NCBI GenBank assembly: GCA_039566865.1 | Contig: CM076957.1 | Coordinates: 8,441,896 to 8,505,895 of the forward strand | Reading direction: 5' to 3' | Source of the DNA: Aurelia coerulea | Taxonomy: Eukaryota; Cnidaria; Scyphozoa; Semaeostomeae; Ulmaridae | DNA: 64,000 nucleotides | In this document: positions 1 through 10,159 of the stretch, in pieces | How the letters are laid out: each line of letters starts with the position of its first letter | Position numbering within the stretch: position 1 is the first letter of the stretch | The notes under the pieces: model-generated | The model's input: the letters and a program-made list of their open reading frames with translations, nothing else | What the model was told of the DNA's origin: nothing | Database searches by the model: none | Program-made: the position numbers and the translations under genes

Positions 1-1
1 A

Positions 2-835
2 AACAAAGAGCGCCGTTCTTCAACCAACAACGATGGAACCAACATCACATTTCACAAGCTAATTTGTGAAAACGAAGAATTGAAAAGAGAGAAGTCTCGG
101 TTTCAAAGCCAAATTGATCTCTTAACATCAAGGTCATTTGACCAAGAGCAAAAGATTGATTCTCTCTTGAAAATGGTCAATGATCTGAAAATTAAAGTTT
201 CCAAAGAACCACACAAAGCAAGAGTCCCAATTCAAACAACCACCACAACAGGTCCCATACAGCGAGGTGAAGTTTCAGCAGAATCACCTCCTTCGCAAGG
301 ACATAGTTCCACATTTGAGCAAACAAATGGAAAACGACCCGGTGCAGTCGAAAACCACACCCAAAAGCTTGCCAAGCCGTGGCATAATGTTTGCAAAAAT
401 TTTAACAGGGGGATTTGCAATAGATCAAATTGCAAGTACGAACATAAAATTGTGCATACGTGCAGATTCTTCAACAGCCAATCTGGTTGCACTAAGGGGT
501 TACAATGTAATTTCCTTCATTTGAAAGAGTCAAGGAATAACAATCCAATGTATGGTAACCGAAGACGTGAAAACCATAGGTCGCAGCAGGAAGAAATACA
601 GCATCCATCAGCAAGCGTTAATGTTGAGTCTTTTTTAGAACAACTCTTAGAAGCAAAGCTAAACAAGATATTGCCAGTCACATCACAGAGTCAGTTACCT
701 TCACCAGCACCAATGTACACAATGACGCAGCCAGCCAGTCAGTTCCTGAACCACCCAATGTACCAACAACAATCAGCTCAACAGATTCACCATATTCAAA
801 GGCCAGTGGCAGATCAATACCTCGTTCCTCAATAG
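2..835 (+). CDS. LINE ORF1-like protein with two CCCH zinc fingers
   Basis: The frame is open from the left edge, so the true start lies outside the window. The visible N-terminus is rich in E, K, Q and L and looks like a coiled coil. At about 392-521 it encodes two zinc fingers: CX7CX4CX3H and CX8CX5CX3H. The rest is rich in Q, S and P. This is the layout of a nucleic-acid-binding ORF1 protein of a non-LTR retrotransposon. The endonuclease reading frame follows directly downstream on the same strand, with a small frame change around the A-run near 841-849. The product would coat the element RNA in a ribonucleoprotein. A host CCCH RNA-binding protein is the alternative, but the ORF2 neighbour makes that unlikely. 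Confidence 0.75.
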   Translation, partial: NKERRSSTNNDGTNITFHKLICENEELKREKSRFQSQIDLLTSRSFDQEQKIDSLLKMVNDLKIKVSKEPHKARVPIQTTTTTGPIQRGEVSAESPPSQGHSSTFEQTNGKRPGAVENHTQKLAKPWHNVCKNFNRGICNRSNCKYEHKIVHTCRFFNSQSGCTKGLQCNFLHLKESRNNNPMYGNRRRENHRSQQEEIQHPSASVNVESFLEQLLEAKLNKILPVTSQSQLPSPAPMYTMTQPASQFLNHPMYQQQSAQQIHHIQRPVADQYLVPQ

Positions 836-842
836 ATGATAA

Positions 843-1185
843 AAAAAAACAGAACCAAACCGCATACCCTTTCCTGGCATAAACAATCAGGCTACTGTAC
901 CCAATGTAGTAGTATTAAAGAAAAATGTACTAAAATGTATGTACACAAATGCGGATTGTTTAAGCAACAAACTACAGGAACTTCAAATCAGATTAATTCA
1001 ATCAAAAACAGATTTATGTGCAGTTACAGAGATTCTACCAAAAAACGTAACTATCAAATGGACTGAAAATAGTTACATTATCGATGGATATAAAATATTC
1101 ACAAATTTTGGAGAAAGCGAGTCAAGAGGAGTAGCTCTTTATCTCAAAGATTACATTAAAGCACGGCAGTTAGATTACAGCGTTC
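843..1185 (+). pseudogene. LINE ORF2 piece A: start of APE-type endonuclease
   Basis: The frame opens after a stop at 840-842 and contains the opening motif of AP-like LINE endonucleases (YTNADCLSNK, then a CAVTEI segment with the metal-binding glutamate region). It nicks target DNA for target-primed reverse transcription. It is cut at 1185 by the transposon at 1186-2810 and resumes at 2819. The last 8 bases (1178-1185) are the left copy of the target duplication. Alone it is non-functional. Confidence 0.75.
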
Positions 1186-2810
1186 CGAGGGGTGTATCAC
1201 TCCACAAAAAGGGGTACGGGATTTTTCGGATTTAAAAATCCTTCGATTTTGGGTCCTGATTTGCGGATTTTTCCAGATTTTAAGAAGGATTTTTCGGATT
1301 TTTTCGGATTTTGAATATTTCTTCCGGGACTTTTCCCTCCTTCAAATCTCTATAGAAATGGCAGTTAGCTTCATTATAAGTCCAATTGCTTGACTGTTCT
1401 GATTATCGCCAAATGCTAATCAGCACATTTTCATTGATACATGCAGTTCTCTGATACGAACTTATCAAAATATCAGCCCCAAAACAGTGTCCTTAAGACT
1501 TAAAAGCATAACTCAATGGAACAACTATAGAAAGCATACAATAATACAAAATGTTAAAAAACGCAGTCCCCCTTTATTCGAGATTCTTCAGAAAGTGATG
1601 GTATTTGAATTAATTTGACGATACCATCTGAACTTTGCACAGCCAAACTTCCTCCAATTGCTCTCTTAAACTAAGCACGACAAAAGACTGGCACTTTTGT
1701 GACTTTTCATAGAATTTAACATCGTATCGAATTAGAAATAAGTCATTGTTATATAATTGGTCATGTGACTATGACATGCCCATATTTAGCAACAGGTCTA
1801 TCAGAAAATCGCTAAAATATACATAACATTTCTTTTACCAATCTAATTGCAATTAAATTGATACCAATCAATTCGTCTTGAAGTCTACTTTTATTTCATA
1901 TATAACCTTTTGTGTTTTGCTGACATCAGCAAAATTTAAGATGTTTCATATTTATGATCAACATAAGAAATAATTAGTGCATTATGATCAAAATTGACCA
2001 ATAAACGATTCAAGATCAATTTCATATAGTTTTTATCGCTAAAAATTGACTTTAAATGCCAATAAGGCATTAGCAAATTTGTTCTCCTGTCATTCATGAC
2101 TTTGATTGGCAGTTTTTGTATCATAGAATTCTAAAAAATAGAAGTTTTGGCAGTTTTTATTAAGAACAATCTGGGGGGATTTCCCCCCCCCCCCTCCCCA
2201 TGAGAAAGTGCGGTGCTTGATTAACCCATGCAAAATAGCGTTAATTGGGCCGTTAATTGAATCATTTACCTCTTGATAGACCTTTTAGCTATCCCAAAAA
2301 AGAGTCTGGATCGAGTGATATTTTTATGCACAGGTTCAATTCACGATTGAGTCAGAGTTTATTGTTAGGTCCACTGCACACTGCACGTTTCCACTTCTCA
2401 TCTCACGTTTCTTTTCGTCAAAGAATGTTGTTGCGCAAAATAAAAGGACTAGAACGAAAACTCGTGTTACCAAAGATGGCTGCCAGCCAGCAGCAGCAGC
2501 AACAACAGAACGTCTCCTCCGCATTCACCTCTCCAATTCCACCATCATATCATCCATCTTATCTTCCTATGGTGTCTTTCCTTGATCCAAGAGATTTTAG
2601 TCCAAAATTTCAGTTCTTTGCGTGGTTCAACGCTGATTTTTGCAGAGTTTGACCGTATTTCTTTGATCTGGTACCGGATTTATTGGATTTTTCTAAGCCT
2701 GGCCGGATTTTCCGATTTTTTAGAGTTTTGTGTGGATCTCTGGATTTTTGAAAGGATTTTAGTGGATTTTGGCAAGGTGTACGAGGATTTTTGGAGTGAT
2801 ACACCCCTCG
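1186..2810. mobile_element. hAT-like non-autonomous transposon, family A (1.6 kb)
   Basis: Perfect terminal inverted repeats (CGAGGGGTGTATCACTCC and its complement) sit inside a perfect 8-bp TSD, cagcgttc, at 1178-1185 and 2811-2818. An 8-bp TSD is the hallmark of hAT elements. Both ends carry many GGATTTTT motifs. No transposase reading frame is visible, so it would depend on one supplied elsewhere. The interior has a G/C homopolymer patch around 2172-2206 and a short exon-like reading frame. A 145-bp relative lies at 41723-41867. Its insertion interrupts the LINE endonuclease, and the reading frame is recovered on the far side. Confidence 0.85.
2476..2652 (+). other. Exon-like reading frame inside family A transposon
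   Basis: An ATG in good context (aagATGG) begins a short frame, MAAS followed by a run of seven glutamines from a CAG/CAA repeat at about 2488-2509, then a Pro/Ser/Tyr-rich stretch. The sequence upstream looks like ordinary 5' flanking DNA and not transposase. The frame runs to a stop at 2650-2652. It may be the first exon of a host gene picked up by the transposon, or chance. I do not recognise the protein. Confidence 0.3.
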
Positions 2811-2818
2811 CAGCGTTC

Positions 2819-3030
2819 CCTCCATCGAGTCAGTTTTTGTTGAAATATCAATAAGCAATCAAGAGAAAATGATCTGTGGGGTTGTTTACAGAAGCCCCTC
2901 ACTCGATAATCACATATCCCTAATCAATCTAATGAAAATGGTGACTACTAATAAGTATTATAGCAGTGTATTAATTTTCGGTGACTTCAACTACCCAGAA
3001 ATTGACTGGGGAAACCATCTAACCAATACA
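2819..3030 (+). pseudogene. LINE ORF2 piece B: middle of APE endonuclease
   Basis: This continues the endonuclease after the first insertion. It has the family motifs CGVVYRSP and IFGDFNYPEIDW, with the GDFN metal and active-site motif typical of LINE endonucleases. It is interrupted again at 3031 by the second hAT-like element and resumes at 11797. The bases ccaataca (3023-3030) are the left TSD copy. Confidence 0.8.
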
Positions 3031-3059
3031 CAAGGGGCAAATCACTCCTCAAAATAGCG

Positions 3060-3310
3060 TACGTGATTTTTGTGATTTTAAAATCGCATGATCTTTTCTG
3101 TGATATTAGTGATTTTTTGGTGATTTTAGTGATTTTTTTTGCGATTTTGTGATTTTGCTGTGATTTTGGTGATTTTGCGTGATTTTAATGATTTTTAGTG
3201 ATTTTCTTTTATGATTTTGTGATTTTTATGTGATTTTGTGATTTTTTTTGGCGATTTTGTGATTTTTTGTGATTTTCCGTGATTTTCTGTGATTTTTCCT
3301 CGAGATTTTC
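3060..3310. repeat. Subterminal GTGATTTT array, left end of family B
   Basis: More than twenty imperfect copies of gtgattttt or gtgattttg follow each other. The same motif recurs at the right end of the element, at about 11525-11745, also on the + strand. In hAT elements such subterminal motifs are transposase binding sites; that role here is inferred. Confidence 0.75.
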
Positions 3311-3569
3311 TGTATCTTATATACCTCCTATGATTACGTTGAAGAGGGACGCGAGCCTTGGCAAGTGCTCCACAAATTTGCATCCATAACTGCAAAAATT
3401 GTTTGTTTTGAAGTCTGGACTGAAGGAAAGGTGGCTAATTCCCTTCGTGCGATTTTTTTGCTTGAAGACCACAAAATATCTCTGAAAATAAAATGATGTA
3501 CTGCATTCTGCCTGATTTTTTGAGTTTTTACAAGTTGCGCAATTTGCATTAGAAGGTAACAAAAGTATA
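3311..3569. other. Left interior of family B transposon, no clear gene
   Basis: This stretch lies between the subterminal array and the BEL insertion site. The last ~36 bases (about 3534-3569) read in frame with the exon-like sequence at 10160-10369 once the BEL element is left out. Nothing else is recognisable. Confidence 0.4.
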
Positions 3570-3574
3570 CCTCT

Positions 3575-3973
3575 TGTTACGGAAACAATAGTTCGACGGA
3601 ACTTTTGAATATTGCAATAACTTGCGTGCTCCGCGAAATCGATAAAGAAAATGGCGTGTCCAAACAAATCCGTAAGTAAACACAGCAAATCCCAGCAAAC
3701 TACAAACTACAAGCGATAAAACTATGTACAGCGGCGAATAATATACAAAACGATTAATGAGTCCCTCGGTAGTGTCTCGCGAATTTCCGACCTCGTCGAA
3801 TGTTAAGTTAACTCTCAATCATAAATACAAGCTAGATATATAAATTGCATGACTTCATGCTCGCGGTGCTTGTTCTCAACTTCTCTCACTCACCCTCGCT
3901 CTCTCAACGTCACGTGATACTAAAGTCTAAACTACACTATTGTTCTATTGTCATTTCGTCAAAAACCAAAACA
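3575..3973 (-). repeat. 3' LTR of BEL/Pao element
   Basis: This 399-bp direct repeat matches the LTR at 9554-10159 apart from a few substitutions, a one-base indel, and the MITE present only in the other copy. On the minus strand it begins TGTTTTGG and ends CCGTAACA. Confidence 0.95.
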
Positions 3974-3988
3974 CACTCCCGCCCCCCG
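3974..3988 (-). other. Polypurine tract of BEL/Pao element
   Basis: On the minus strand a GGGGGGCGGGAGTG purine tract directly abuts the 3' LTR. This is where plus-strand DNA synthesis is primed in LTR elements. Confidence 0.85.
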
Positions 3989-4082
3989 AATGATTAGCTC
4001 GGCTAATCCAACCAATCAGAACGAGAGATAAAGTACGATTACTCTAAACGAATCTATAAATGTAAAATATGGTCACTTACAG

Positions 4083-7000
4083 TTATCCTCTGATTTTATC
4101 CACATCATCATCTGAAACAAACCTGATTGTCGGCTCACCAGTGTTCTTATCTTCTTCAAATTGTGGCTCCTCCGCAAGTTCCACAGGATACAGTCTCCTT
4201 ATCGGTCTCCTGATGACTGCAGATTTTTGTCCCTCCTTTGATACACGTACTACTGCTGATCTCGTTTGTCCATCCTTGCTCGTCAACAGCTTTTCTACTC
4301 GACCAATCCTCCATCTTTGTCTGGGCAACTTATCTTCGAAAATCGTAACGATATCGCCAGTGGCTATCAATGGTCCGTTTTTGCTCTTTCTCGATCGATG
4401 GTGTTCTCTCAGCTCTGTGAGATACTCTCTGCTAAATCTTCCTCGAAAATGTTCAAGAACGTTCCTCAAATAGTTAGCTCTCTTTGTCACTTCTTCGTGA
4501 CTCAGTTGTGTTCGTGGCTCGTAAGACACAGGGCTAGGCCTGTCTAAAATTCTCCTTCCAATAATCAGGTGGGAAGGGGTAAGTGGCTCTCCTAATTCCT
4601 CATTGAAATACGTCAACGGCCTCGAATTTATTACTCCCTCAATTTCTGTTAACAGGGTTAAAAGCTCCTCATAATTGAGTTTGGAATTTCTTATTGACTT
4701 CTTCAAGCATCGTTTTGTAGACCGCACCAAACGTTCAAAGAAACCTCCGGTATGTGGCGCAGCTTCGACATTAAATTTCCAGTTTATGCCATTTTGTACT
4801 AAATAGTCTTTTACCCCTTTATCTTTGAATGTTTTGCCGTTATCGCTGATAATTAGCCCAGGAACCCCTCTCCTGGCCTGAAATCTACTGAACCCCCTCT
4901 TAAATGACTCTGCGTTTAGATCTGGAACGAGCTCCAGATGTAGGGCTCTTGTAGATGCGCAAGTTAATAAAAGTATGTACGACTTATATGTACTCTGATC
5001 TCCTCCATAAATGTTCTTTACGAAAACTGGACCGGCAAAATCTACTCCTATTTTCATGAATGCAAAGTCATTGTCGACTCGAAATTTCGGCAAAGAAGGA
5101 GCTGGTGGAATTTTATACCCTCTACCCTCAAATCTTTTGCATGTACAGCATTTAGAAATCAGCTTTCTGACCAGCTGACGACCTCTCACTACCCAATACT
5201 GCCTTCTCAATTGTGCAAGGGTTTCTTGTACTCCGTTGTGTTTGACGATTTCGTGGGCTTCTAATACTAATAACTTGGCTACATGGCTGTCCCTGGGCAG
5301 GAGTATAGGGAACTTAGCGTCATATGGTATGGGCGCATTTTCTAACCTGCCCTTACATCGCAAAATGCCTTCTTTATCTTCAAAAAGCCCTAAATTGTGT
5401 GTCAAATCGTGAAAGTTTCTCTGTTGTTTCAGAGTTTGCTGCTCTAATTTCACTAATGTCAATTTTGCATCAGTAATCTCGCTTGATTCAAGGTCTCCAA
5501 TTTTGCATTCAACTTTGCTAGCCTTTGCTCGCAAATTCGCAATAAATCGTTTCGCATAAGCGATCACTCTCAAAAGTTTGTTGATATCGCTGAACCTTTC
5601 AACGTCGATAATCTCATTAAGCGCATTTGTAACGGTCGTGTCAACCTGAAGACAATAACCTTCTACGTCAATGATATTAGCTTCCAAATCAGATCGATTT
5701 GTTGACTCCGAAATTTCTGGAAAATTATCAAAATTATCGTGAACAGGCCATTCCTCTGGGCACTTTCTTAAAAAGTCGGGCCCAGTCCACCACATTTGCT
5801 GATTAACTAACTTCGAGGCTGAAACCCCCCTGGATGCAAGGTCAGCGGGGTTTTGTTTCGTTGGGCAATATTTCCATTGATTAGCTGGAACTAATTTCCT
5901 AATTTCTTCCACTCGACTCTGAAGAAAGGGCTTCAAGGTTTTTTGTGTGTTTCGAATCCAAAACAATGCGATTTGAGAATCTGTCCAGCAAGTTACGTTT
6001 TGAATGTCTATGACATCTTTGACTGCCTCAGAAACATTTGTAATAAGCCTAGCCAAAATCAATGAGGCTAATAATTCCAGCCTTGGAATAGTCTCTCCCT
6101 TCAGAGGGGTAACTCGTGATTTCGCTGTTATTAGACTAACTTCGCTTTCCCCATTTTTGAGACGATAAACTATGTAGACACAAGCCCCATATGCCTTTGT
6201 TGATGCATCGGCGAACCCATGCAATTCTATAGATTCGACTGACTCAGGTGGTACAAGATTGCTCAAATATGGCCTATCAATCTCAATTTTGCCTAGTGCC
6301 TCCATATCATTAATGATTTTGAACCATTGTTCTTTTATTTCATCCGAAACTGGACTGTCCCAATCGACTTTCTCCTTGCAAAGACTTTGAAAAAGAATTT
6401 TCAAAGGCACAATAATAGGACACAAAACCCCAAGGGGGTCGAACAATTTTGCAGTCGCACTCAAAATAGATCGTTTTGTCACAGGCTTGTCTTTTGCCTC
6501 CTTAAAAATTTCGTCGAATTCAAACCTCAATTGATCAGCGTCCTTGTCCCATAAAAGTCCAAGAACTTTTTCGTTTTTCGATTTTGGAATAATTGAATCC
6601 GCGTCAGGTACGCTCTTAGCCTCGCTTTCGTGTTGCAAATTTTCGGTTTTCGCATCCGTGAAATTGAAAGTTTCTTGTTTTACAATTTCCTCTCCTAAAT
6701 CTTTGGAATTGGTTTTCCATTTCCTTAAATTGAACCCAGCATCCATAAAGCATTGTTTTAGTTTTTCGTAGTAGGCCATAGCCTCGCTTTCACTGTCAAA
6801 TGTTGAAACGTAGTCATCGCAATACAGGGATTTTTTGACATTTTCAACAAACTCGGGCTCAGTTTCCTCATACTGTCTCAAATGATGCCTAATTGTAGCT
6901 GATAAAAGATATGGGCTACAGACGGCGCCGAATATCGCCTTTGTATAGCGGAAGACAATGATTTGTGGATCTGGGGACTCTACGTCATCCACCCATAAGA

Positions 7001-9494
7001 ATCTCAAGAAATTGCGCTGCTCAGGATCAATAGATACATTAAGAAATGCCTTCTCAATATCAGACATCAAAACCACTTTCTTCAATCTAAATCTCATTAA
7101 AATATCCACCAGCTGCGGCAAAAGAGAGGGGCCTGGATACAAACAATCATTTAAACTTGGCCCTTCCCTCTTGGCAGAAGCATCAAAGACTACTCTCAGT
7201 TTTGTCGTGTCTTTGTCTTCTCTAACAACATGTTTGTGCGGTAGATAAAAGACTTTACCTACTTCAGTGGATTCATTGGGGTCAACTCTTTCAATGATTC
7301 CCCGCTCTAATTGCTCTAGAAAAACTCTGTTGTATTCCTTAGCTATTTTTGGGTCTGCTCTTAATTTCTTTAGCAAGGAATTCAACCTCAACTTAGCTAC
7401 GTTAAAATTGTCGGGTAGCAACGGGTGTTGTTCCTTGAAGGGCATTTTTACTTCATAGCTGTTATTTACAAAAGCTATGTCTGATTCAAATTGCTTATCA
7501 ACAGAGCTCGTTTCTCTGATTGGAACGCTTTCTACTTCCCAAAATTTGCTTAGCTCTTTTAATATTGGATCTGGGGGTTCATCGCCTATCAAAGTCTCGG
7601 CTTCGATTTGAAATACGTGGGAATCATTTTCATTATTTCCCACCCCTTTTACTGGGCCAGAAACAACCCATCCCAGTCTCGTTTTGGTAGCTACAGGGCC
7701 ATTCATTTCTTCTCCCTTAATAATTTCTCCTTCAACCAAGAGATAATACATATCATTTCCTATCAATAAATCAACTTGCTTATCCTTGCTCACCTCTTCT
7801 CCATTCTCATAATCAGCAAGCTGCAAACCTCGTAAATGTTCATACTGACTAACAGCTTTCGTCAAAACTTGCTTCGTAATAGGCGAGCATATTTTCGGCA
7901 CAACGTAAGCGGAAATGTAGACTTCCATGCCGTCGACAGTTTTCATTGCAAGTTGAACAATATCGCAGGTTTTTACCCGCGCGGTCTCATCTCCAAATGT
8001 TTTGATAAGTAGGCGCTCCTTCCCAATTACTTTCAAATTCAGAGCGTCCTTCAGGCTCCTGTTTACATACGATTTTTGGCTTCCTGTGTCGAACACCAAA
8101 CGAATATTCTCCGTCATGCTGTCATCTCCTGGTGAACAAACGTCTGCTCTCGCTGTCTGAAGCAGAACGGAATTTTCCGATGAAACGTGATAATTTGCAG
8201 TTGTCTGCACCTCAGCTTCCTTGTTTTGCATTGGACTTTGTGACTGGTTGCCCTCTCCGCGCGGCTTTGAATAAGTGTCACAAATCGTTGCGTGATGACG
8301 GCCTCTGCATTTGAAACAATTGAATCTTGAGTTGCACTTTCTCGCTAAATGACCACTCCTCAGGCAAACGTAGCATTTTCCCTTTTTCCGCAGGATTTCT
8401 CGTCTTGCCACATGATCGGTGACAACGTCGCAGGATCTTGATAAGTGCTCCTTTTCACAAAAGACGCAAGTGAATTTTGAGCCGTTCTGACTTCTCTTGG
8501 TATCCGAAAATAGAGCTGCGGCCGTGGCTTGACTCTGTTTGGCGTACGGCCGCGTCGATGGGGATGATTCGGTAGAGCTCCAATACTCCTTTGGTCCCTC
8601 TGGTTTCGAGGCTAATGAGCATCTTTCCCGCACAATTAATTCCTTTTTTAACTCCTCTAAAAGTGCTCCCAAATCCCACGAATCCGGCAATGTCCTCATG
8701 AGGGTGATTCGCAATTCTTCCGGCAATTTCTTCAGGATTTGCGGGGCCAAGAATGTGCCGTATGAGTCAGCATAAACTCCAAAGCTTTCTAGACTGCGTA
8801 CGTTGGCCTCTACTTGGTCGAATAATGTTCTTAGTTCACTCAGATCTGAAATACGTTTCACTGGTTTAATTTCTTCGAATTTACTCATGTGACTGCCGAT
8901 AACCGTTTGCTTATTACCAAATCTGTCCTTCAACATCGAAATAGCTTCTGCGTAGTTTTCGTTTGTTGCTTGAATCCCGCCTAATGCCCGCGCGGCATTT
9001 CCTTGCAGATAAGATTTTAGATAGTTAAACTTCTGCACATCTTCTAAATCGGGATTTTTATCAATTGCTGAAGCAAACGAGTCCCAAAATGCAGCCCACT
9101 CGGTTGGGTTTCCATCGAATTTCTTCAGCTGTAGATATGGCAGCTGAATCGTTTTATGCCTTGGAGGCTCTCGAACTTCTCTCGATTTTTTCTCAGCGGA
9201 ACCTTTTGTCTTCGCTTCCATTATTGTGATCAACACGCGGTAACGCGTCGCCAACTCTCTACTCTCGATAACATCTTTTTTCAGAGCATCGTCTTCTAAA
9301 TACTCTAACAATTCGTTGTCCAGACTTCTAAGCTCCTCGAGCATCTCTTTCATAACGCCACAGTTAGCGATTAACTCATCTCTGTGGCTCTCTTGATAGG
9401 ACGACAACATGTCCTTCGATTTTGCCGCGAGGCGGTCTATACTCTCTCGAATTCCGCTTCTAACGTTTAGCTTTCTCTTTAAGGTTGTAGACAT
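4083..9494 (-). CDS. BEL/Pao Gag-Pol polyprotein
   Basis: This single 1803-residue frame makes all element proteins as one polyprotein. In order: a helical Gag of the DUF1759 type (about 118-260; KKFDGNPTEW), cysteine/histidine knuckles (about 345-410), a retropepsin-like protease with DTGS (about 463), reverse transcriptase whose catalytic box is YCDD (about 894), RNase H, an integrase zinc domain (about 1415-1455, HX..HX..CCTC), and an integrase core with D (about 1481), D (about 1548, SDNGKTF) and E (about 1586). A C-terminal DUF5641-like segment contains GDIV. No stop or frameshift interrupts it, so it could be functional. The start ATG at 9494 is 59 nt downstream of the 5' LTR in the element's orientation. 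The length fits BEL/Pao. Confidence 0.95.
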   Translation of the reverse strand: MSTTLKRKLNVRSGIRESIDRLAAKSKDMLSSYQESHRDELIANCGVMKEMLEELRSLDNELLEYLEDDALKKDVIESRELATRYRVLITIMEAKTKGSAEKKSREVREPPRHKTIQLPYLQLKKFDGNPTEWAAFWDSFASAIDKNPDLEDVQKFNYLKSYLQGNAARALGGIQATNENYAEAISMLKDRFGNKQTVIGSHMSKFEEIKPVKRISDLSELRTLFDQVEANVRSLESFGVYADSYGTFLAPQILKKLPEELRITLMRTLPDSWDLGALLEELKKELIVRERCSLASKPEGPKEYWSSTESSPSTRPYAKQSQATAAALFSDTKRSQNGSKFTCVFCEKEHLSRSCDVVTDHVARREILRKKGKCYVCLRSGHLARKCNSRFNCFKCRGRHHATICDTYSKPRGEGNQSQSPMQNKEAEVQTTANYHVSSENSVLLQTARADVCSPGDDSMTENIRLVFDTGSQKSYVNRSLKDALNLKVIGKERLLIKTFGDETARVKTCDIVQLAMKTVDGMEVYISAYVVPKICSPITKQVLTKAVSQYEHLRGLQLADYENGEEVSKDKQVDLLIGNDMYYLLVEGEIIKGEEMNGPVATKTRLGWVVSGPVKGVGNNENDSHVFQIEAETLIGDEPPDPILKELSKFWEVESVPIRETSSVDKQFESDIAFVNNSYEVKMPFKEQHPLLPDNFNVAKLRLNSLLKKLRADPKIAKEYNRVFLEQLERGIIERVDPNESTEVGKVFYLPHKHVVREDKDTTKLRVVFDASAKREGPSLNDCLYPGPSLLPQLVDILMRFRLKKVVLMSDIEKAFLNVSIDPEQRNFLRFLWVDDVESPDPQIIVFRYTKAIFGAVCSPYLLSATIRHHLRQYEETEPEFVENVKKSLYCDDYVSTFDSESEAMAYYEKLKQCFMDAGFNLRKWKTNSKDLGEEIVKQETFNFTDAKTENLQHESEAKSVPDADSIIPKSKNEKVLGLLWDKDADQLRFEFDEIFKEAKDKPVTKRSILSATAKLFDPLGVLCPIIVPLKILFQSLCKEKVDWDSPVSDEIKEQWFKIINDMEALGKIEIDRPYLSNLVPPESVESIELHGFADASTKAYGACVYIVYRLKNGESEVSLITAKSRVTPLKGETIPRLELLASLILARLITNVSEAVKDVIDIQNVTCWTDSQIALFWIRNTQKTLKPFLQSRVEEIRKLVPANQWKYCPTKQNPADLASRGVSASKLVNQQMWWTGPDFLRKCPEEWPVHDNFDNFPEISESTNRSDLEANIIDVEGYCLQVDTTVTNALNEIIDVERFSDINKLLRVIAYAKRFIANLRAKASKVECKIGDLESSEITDAKLTLVKLEQQTLKQQRNFHDLTHNLGLFEDKEGILRCKGRLENAPIPYDAKFPILLPRDSHVAKLLVLEAHEIVKHNGVQETLAQLRRQYWVVRGRQLVRKLISKCCTCKRFEGRGYKIPPAPSLPKFRVDNDFAFMKIGVDFAGPVFVKNIYGGDQSTYKSYILLLTCASTRALHLELVPDLNAESFKRGFSRFQARRGVPGLIISDNGKTFKDKGVKDYLVQNGINWKFNVEAAPHTGGFFERLVRSTKRCLKKSIRNSKLNYEELLTLLTEIEGVINSRPLTYFNEELGEPLTPSHLIIGRRILDRPSPVSYEPRTQLSHEEVTKRANYLRNVLEHFRGRFSREYLTELREHHRSRKSKNGPLIATGDIVTIFEDKLPRQRWRIGRVEKLLTSKDGQTRSAVVRVSKEGQKSAVIRRPIRRLYPVELAEEPQFEEDKNTGEPTIRFVSDDDVDKIRG

Positions 9495-9536
9495 CTTTCT
9501 GCTGGGAAACTGTAAAAATAATATCTGAAAGGCACT

Positions 9537-9553
9537 CCCGGGTCACGGCACCA
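9537..9553 (-). other. Primer-binding site, tRNA-His-like
   Basis: Immediately inside the 5' LTR the minus strand reads TGGTGCCGTGACCCGGG. Its first 12 bases complement the 3' end of animal tRNA-His (GTCACGGCACCA). The tRNA identity is from memory of animal tRNA-His; the location next to the LTR is seen directly. Confidence 0.75.
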
Positions 9554-10159
9554 TGTTACGGAAACAATAGTTCGACGGAACTTTCGAATATTGCAATAAC
9601 TTGCGTGCTCCGCGAAATCGATAAAGAAAATGGCGTGTCCAAACAAATCCGTAAGTAAACACAGCAAATCCCAGCAAACTACAAACTACAAGCGATAAAA
9701 CTATGTACAGCGGCGAATATATATACAAAACGATTAATGAGTCCCTCGGTAGTGTCTCGCGAATTTCCCACCTCGTCAAAATGTTAAAGCTTTACTGTCA
9801 CTATATATAATTTTTGGTGCCAACAATTCAGTCGTTTGATGACAGTGCAGAGTATGGTTATGGGATTAGCGCGTGTTCTTTGATATTGAGCTATACATAA
9901 CATTGTCCGATTTGATAACCGTCTCTCATGGCGTCACAAGACAAATGATAAAAGAGAGGCTAGAAATGCATTCATAATGACAGTAAAGTTAAGTTAACTC
10001 TCAATCATAAATACAAGCTAGATATATAAATTGCATGACTTCATGCTCGCGGTGCTTGTTCTCAACTTCTCTCACTCACCCTCGCTCTCTCAACGTCACG
10101 TGATACTAAAGTCTAAACTACACTATTGTTCTATTGTCATTTCGTCAAAAACCAAAACA
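9554..10159 (-). repeat. 5' LTR of BEL/Pao element with nested MITE
   Basis: This is the second LTR copy, enlarged from ~400 to 606 bp by the MITE at 9788-9988. On the minus strand it should hold the promoter. The right boundary is fixed by the cctct duplication at 10160-10164. Confidence 0.95.
9788..9988. mobile_element. 201-bp TTAA-flanked MITE in the BEL LTR
   Basis: The other LTR provides the empty site. The insert is flanked by TTAA on both sides (9784-9787 and 9989-9992) and has 11-bp inverted ends CTTTACTGTCA. A TTAA duplication is typical of piggyBac or Kolobok type elements. It has no coding capacity. Confidence 0.85.

Larger units (their letters stand above)
3575..10159 (-). mobile_element. 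BEL/Pao LTR retrotransposon, apparently intact
   Basis: Two LTRs (3575-3973 and 9554-10159) flank one uninterrupted 1803-codon polyprotein on the minus strand. The target duplication is cctct at 3570-3574 and 10160-10164. The LTRs start TG and end CA in the element's orientation. A primer-binding site and a polypurine tract lie at the expected places. The LTRs differ at about four positions over ~400 bp, apart from a later 201-bp insertion in the 5' LTR, so the insertion is fairly young. It lies inside the family B transposon, which itself interrupts a LINE. Confidence 0.95.

Noticed and set aside
4069..8775. Many short plus-strand open frames opposite the BEL polyprotein
   Set aside because: They are antisense shadows of the 1803-codon frame and show no domain.
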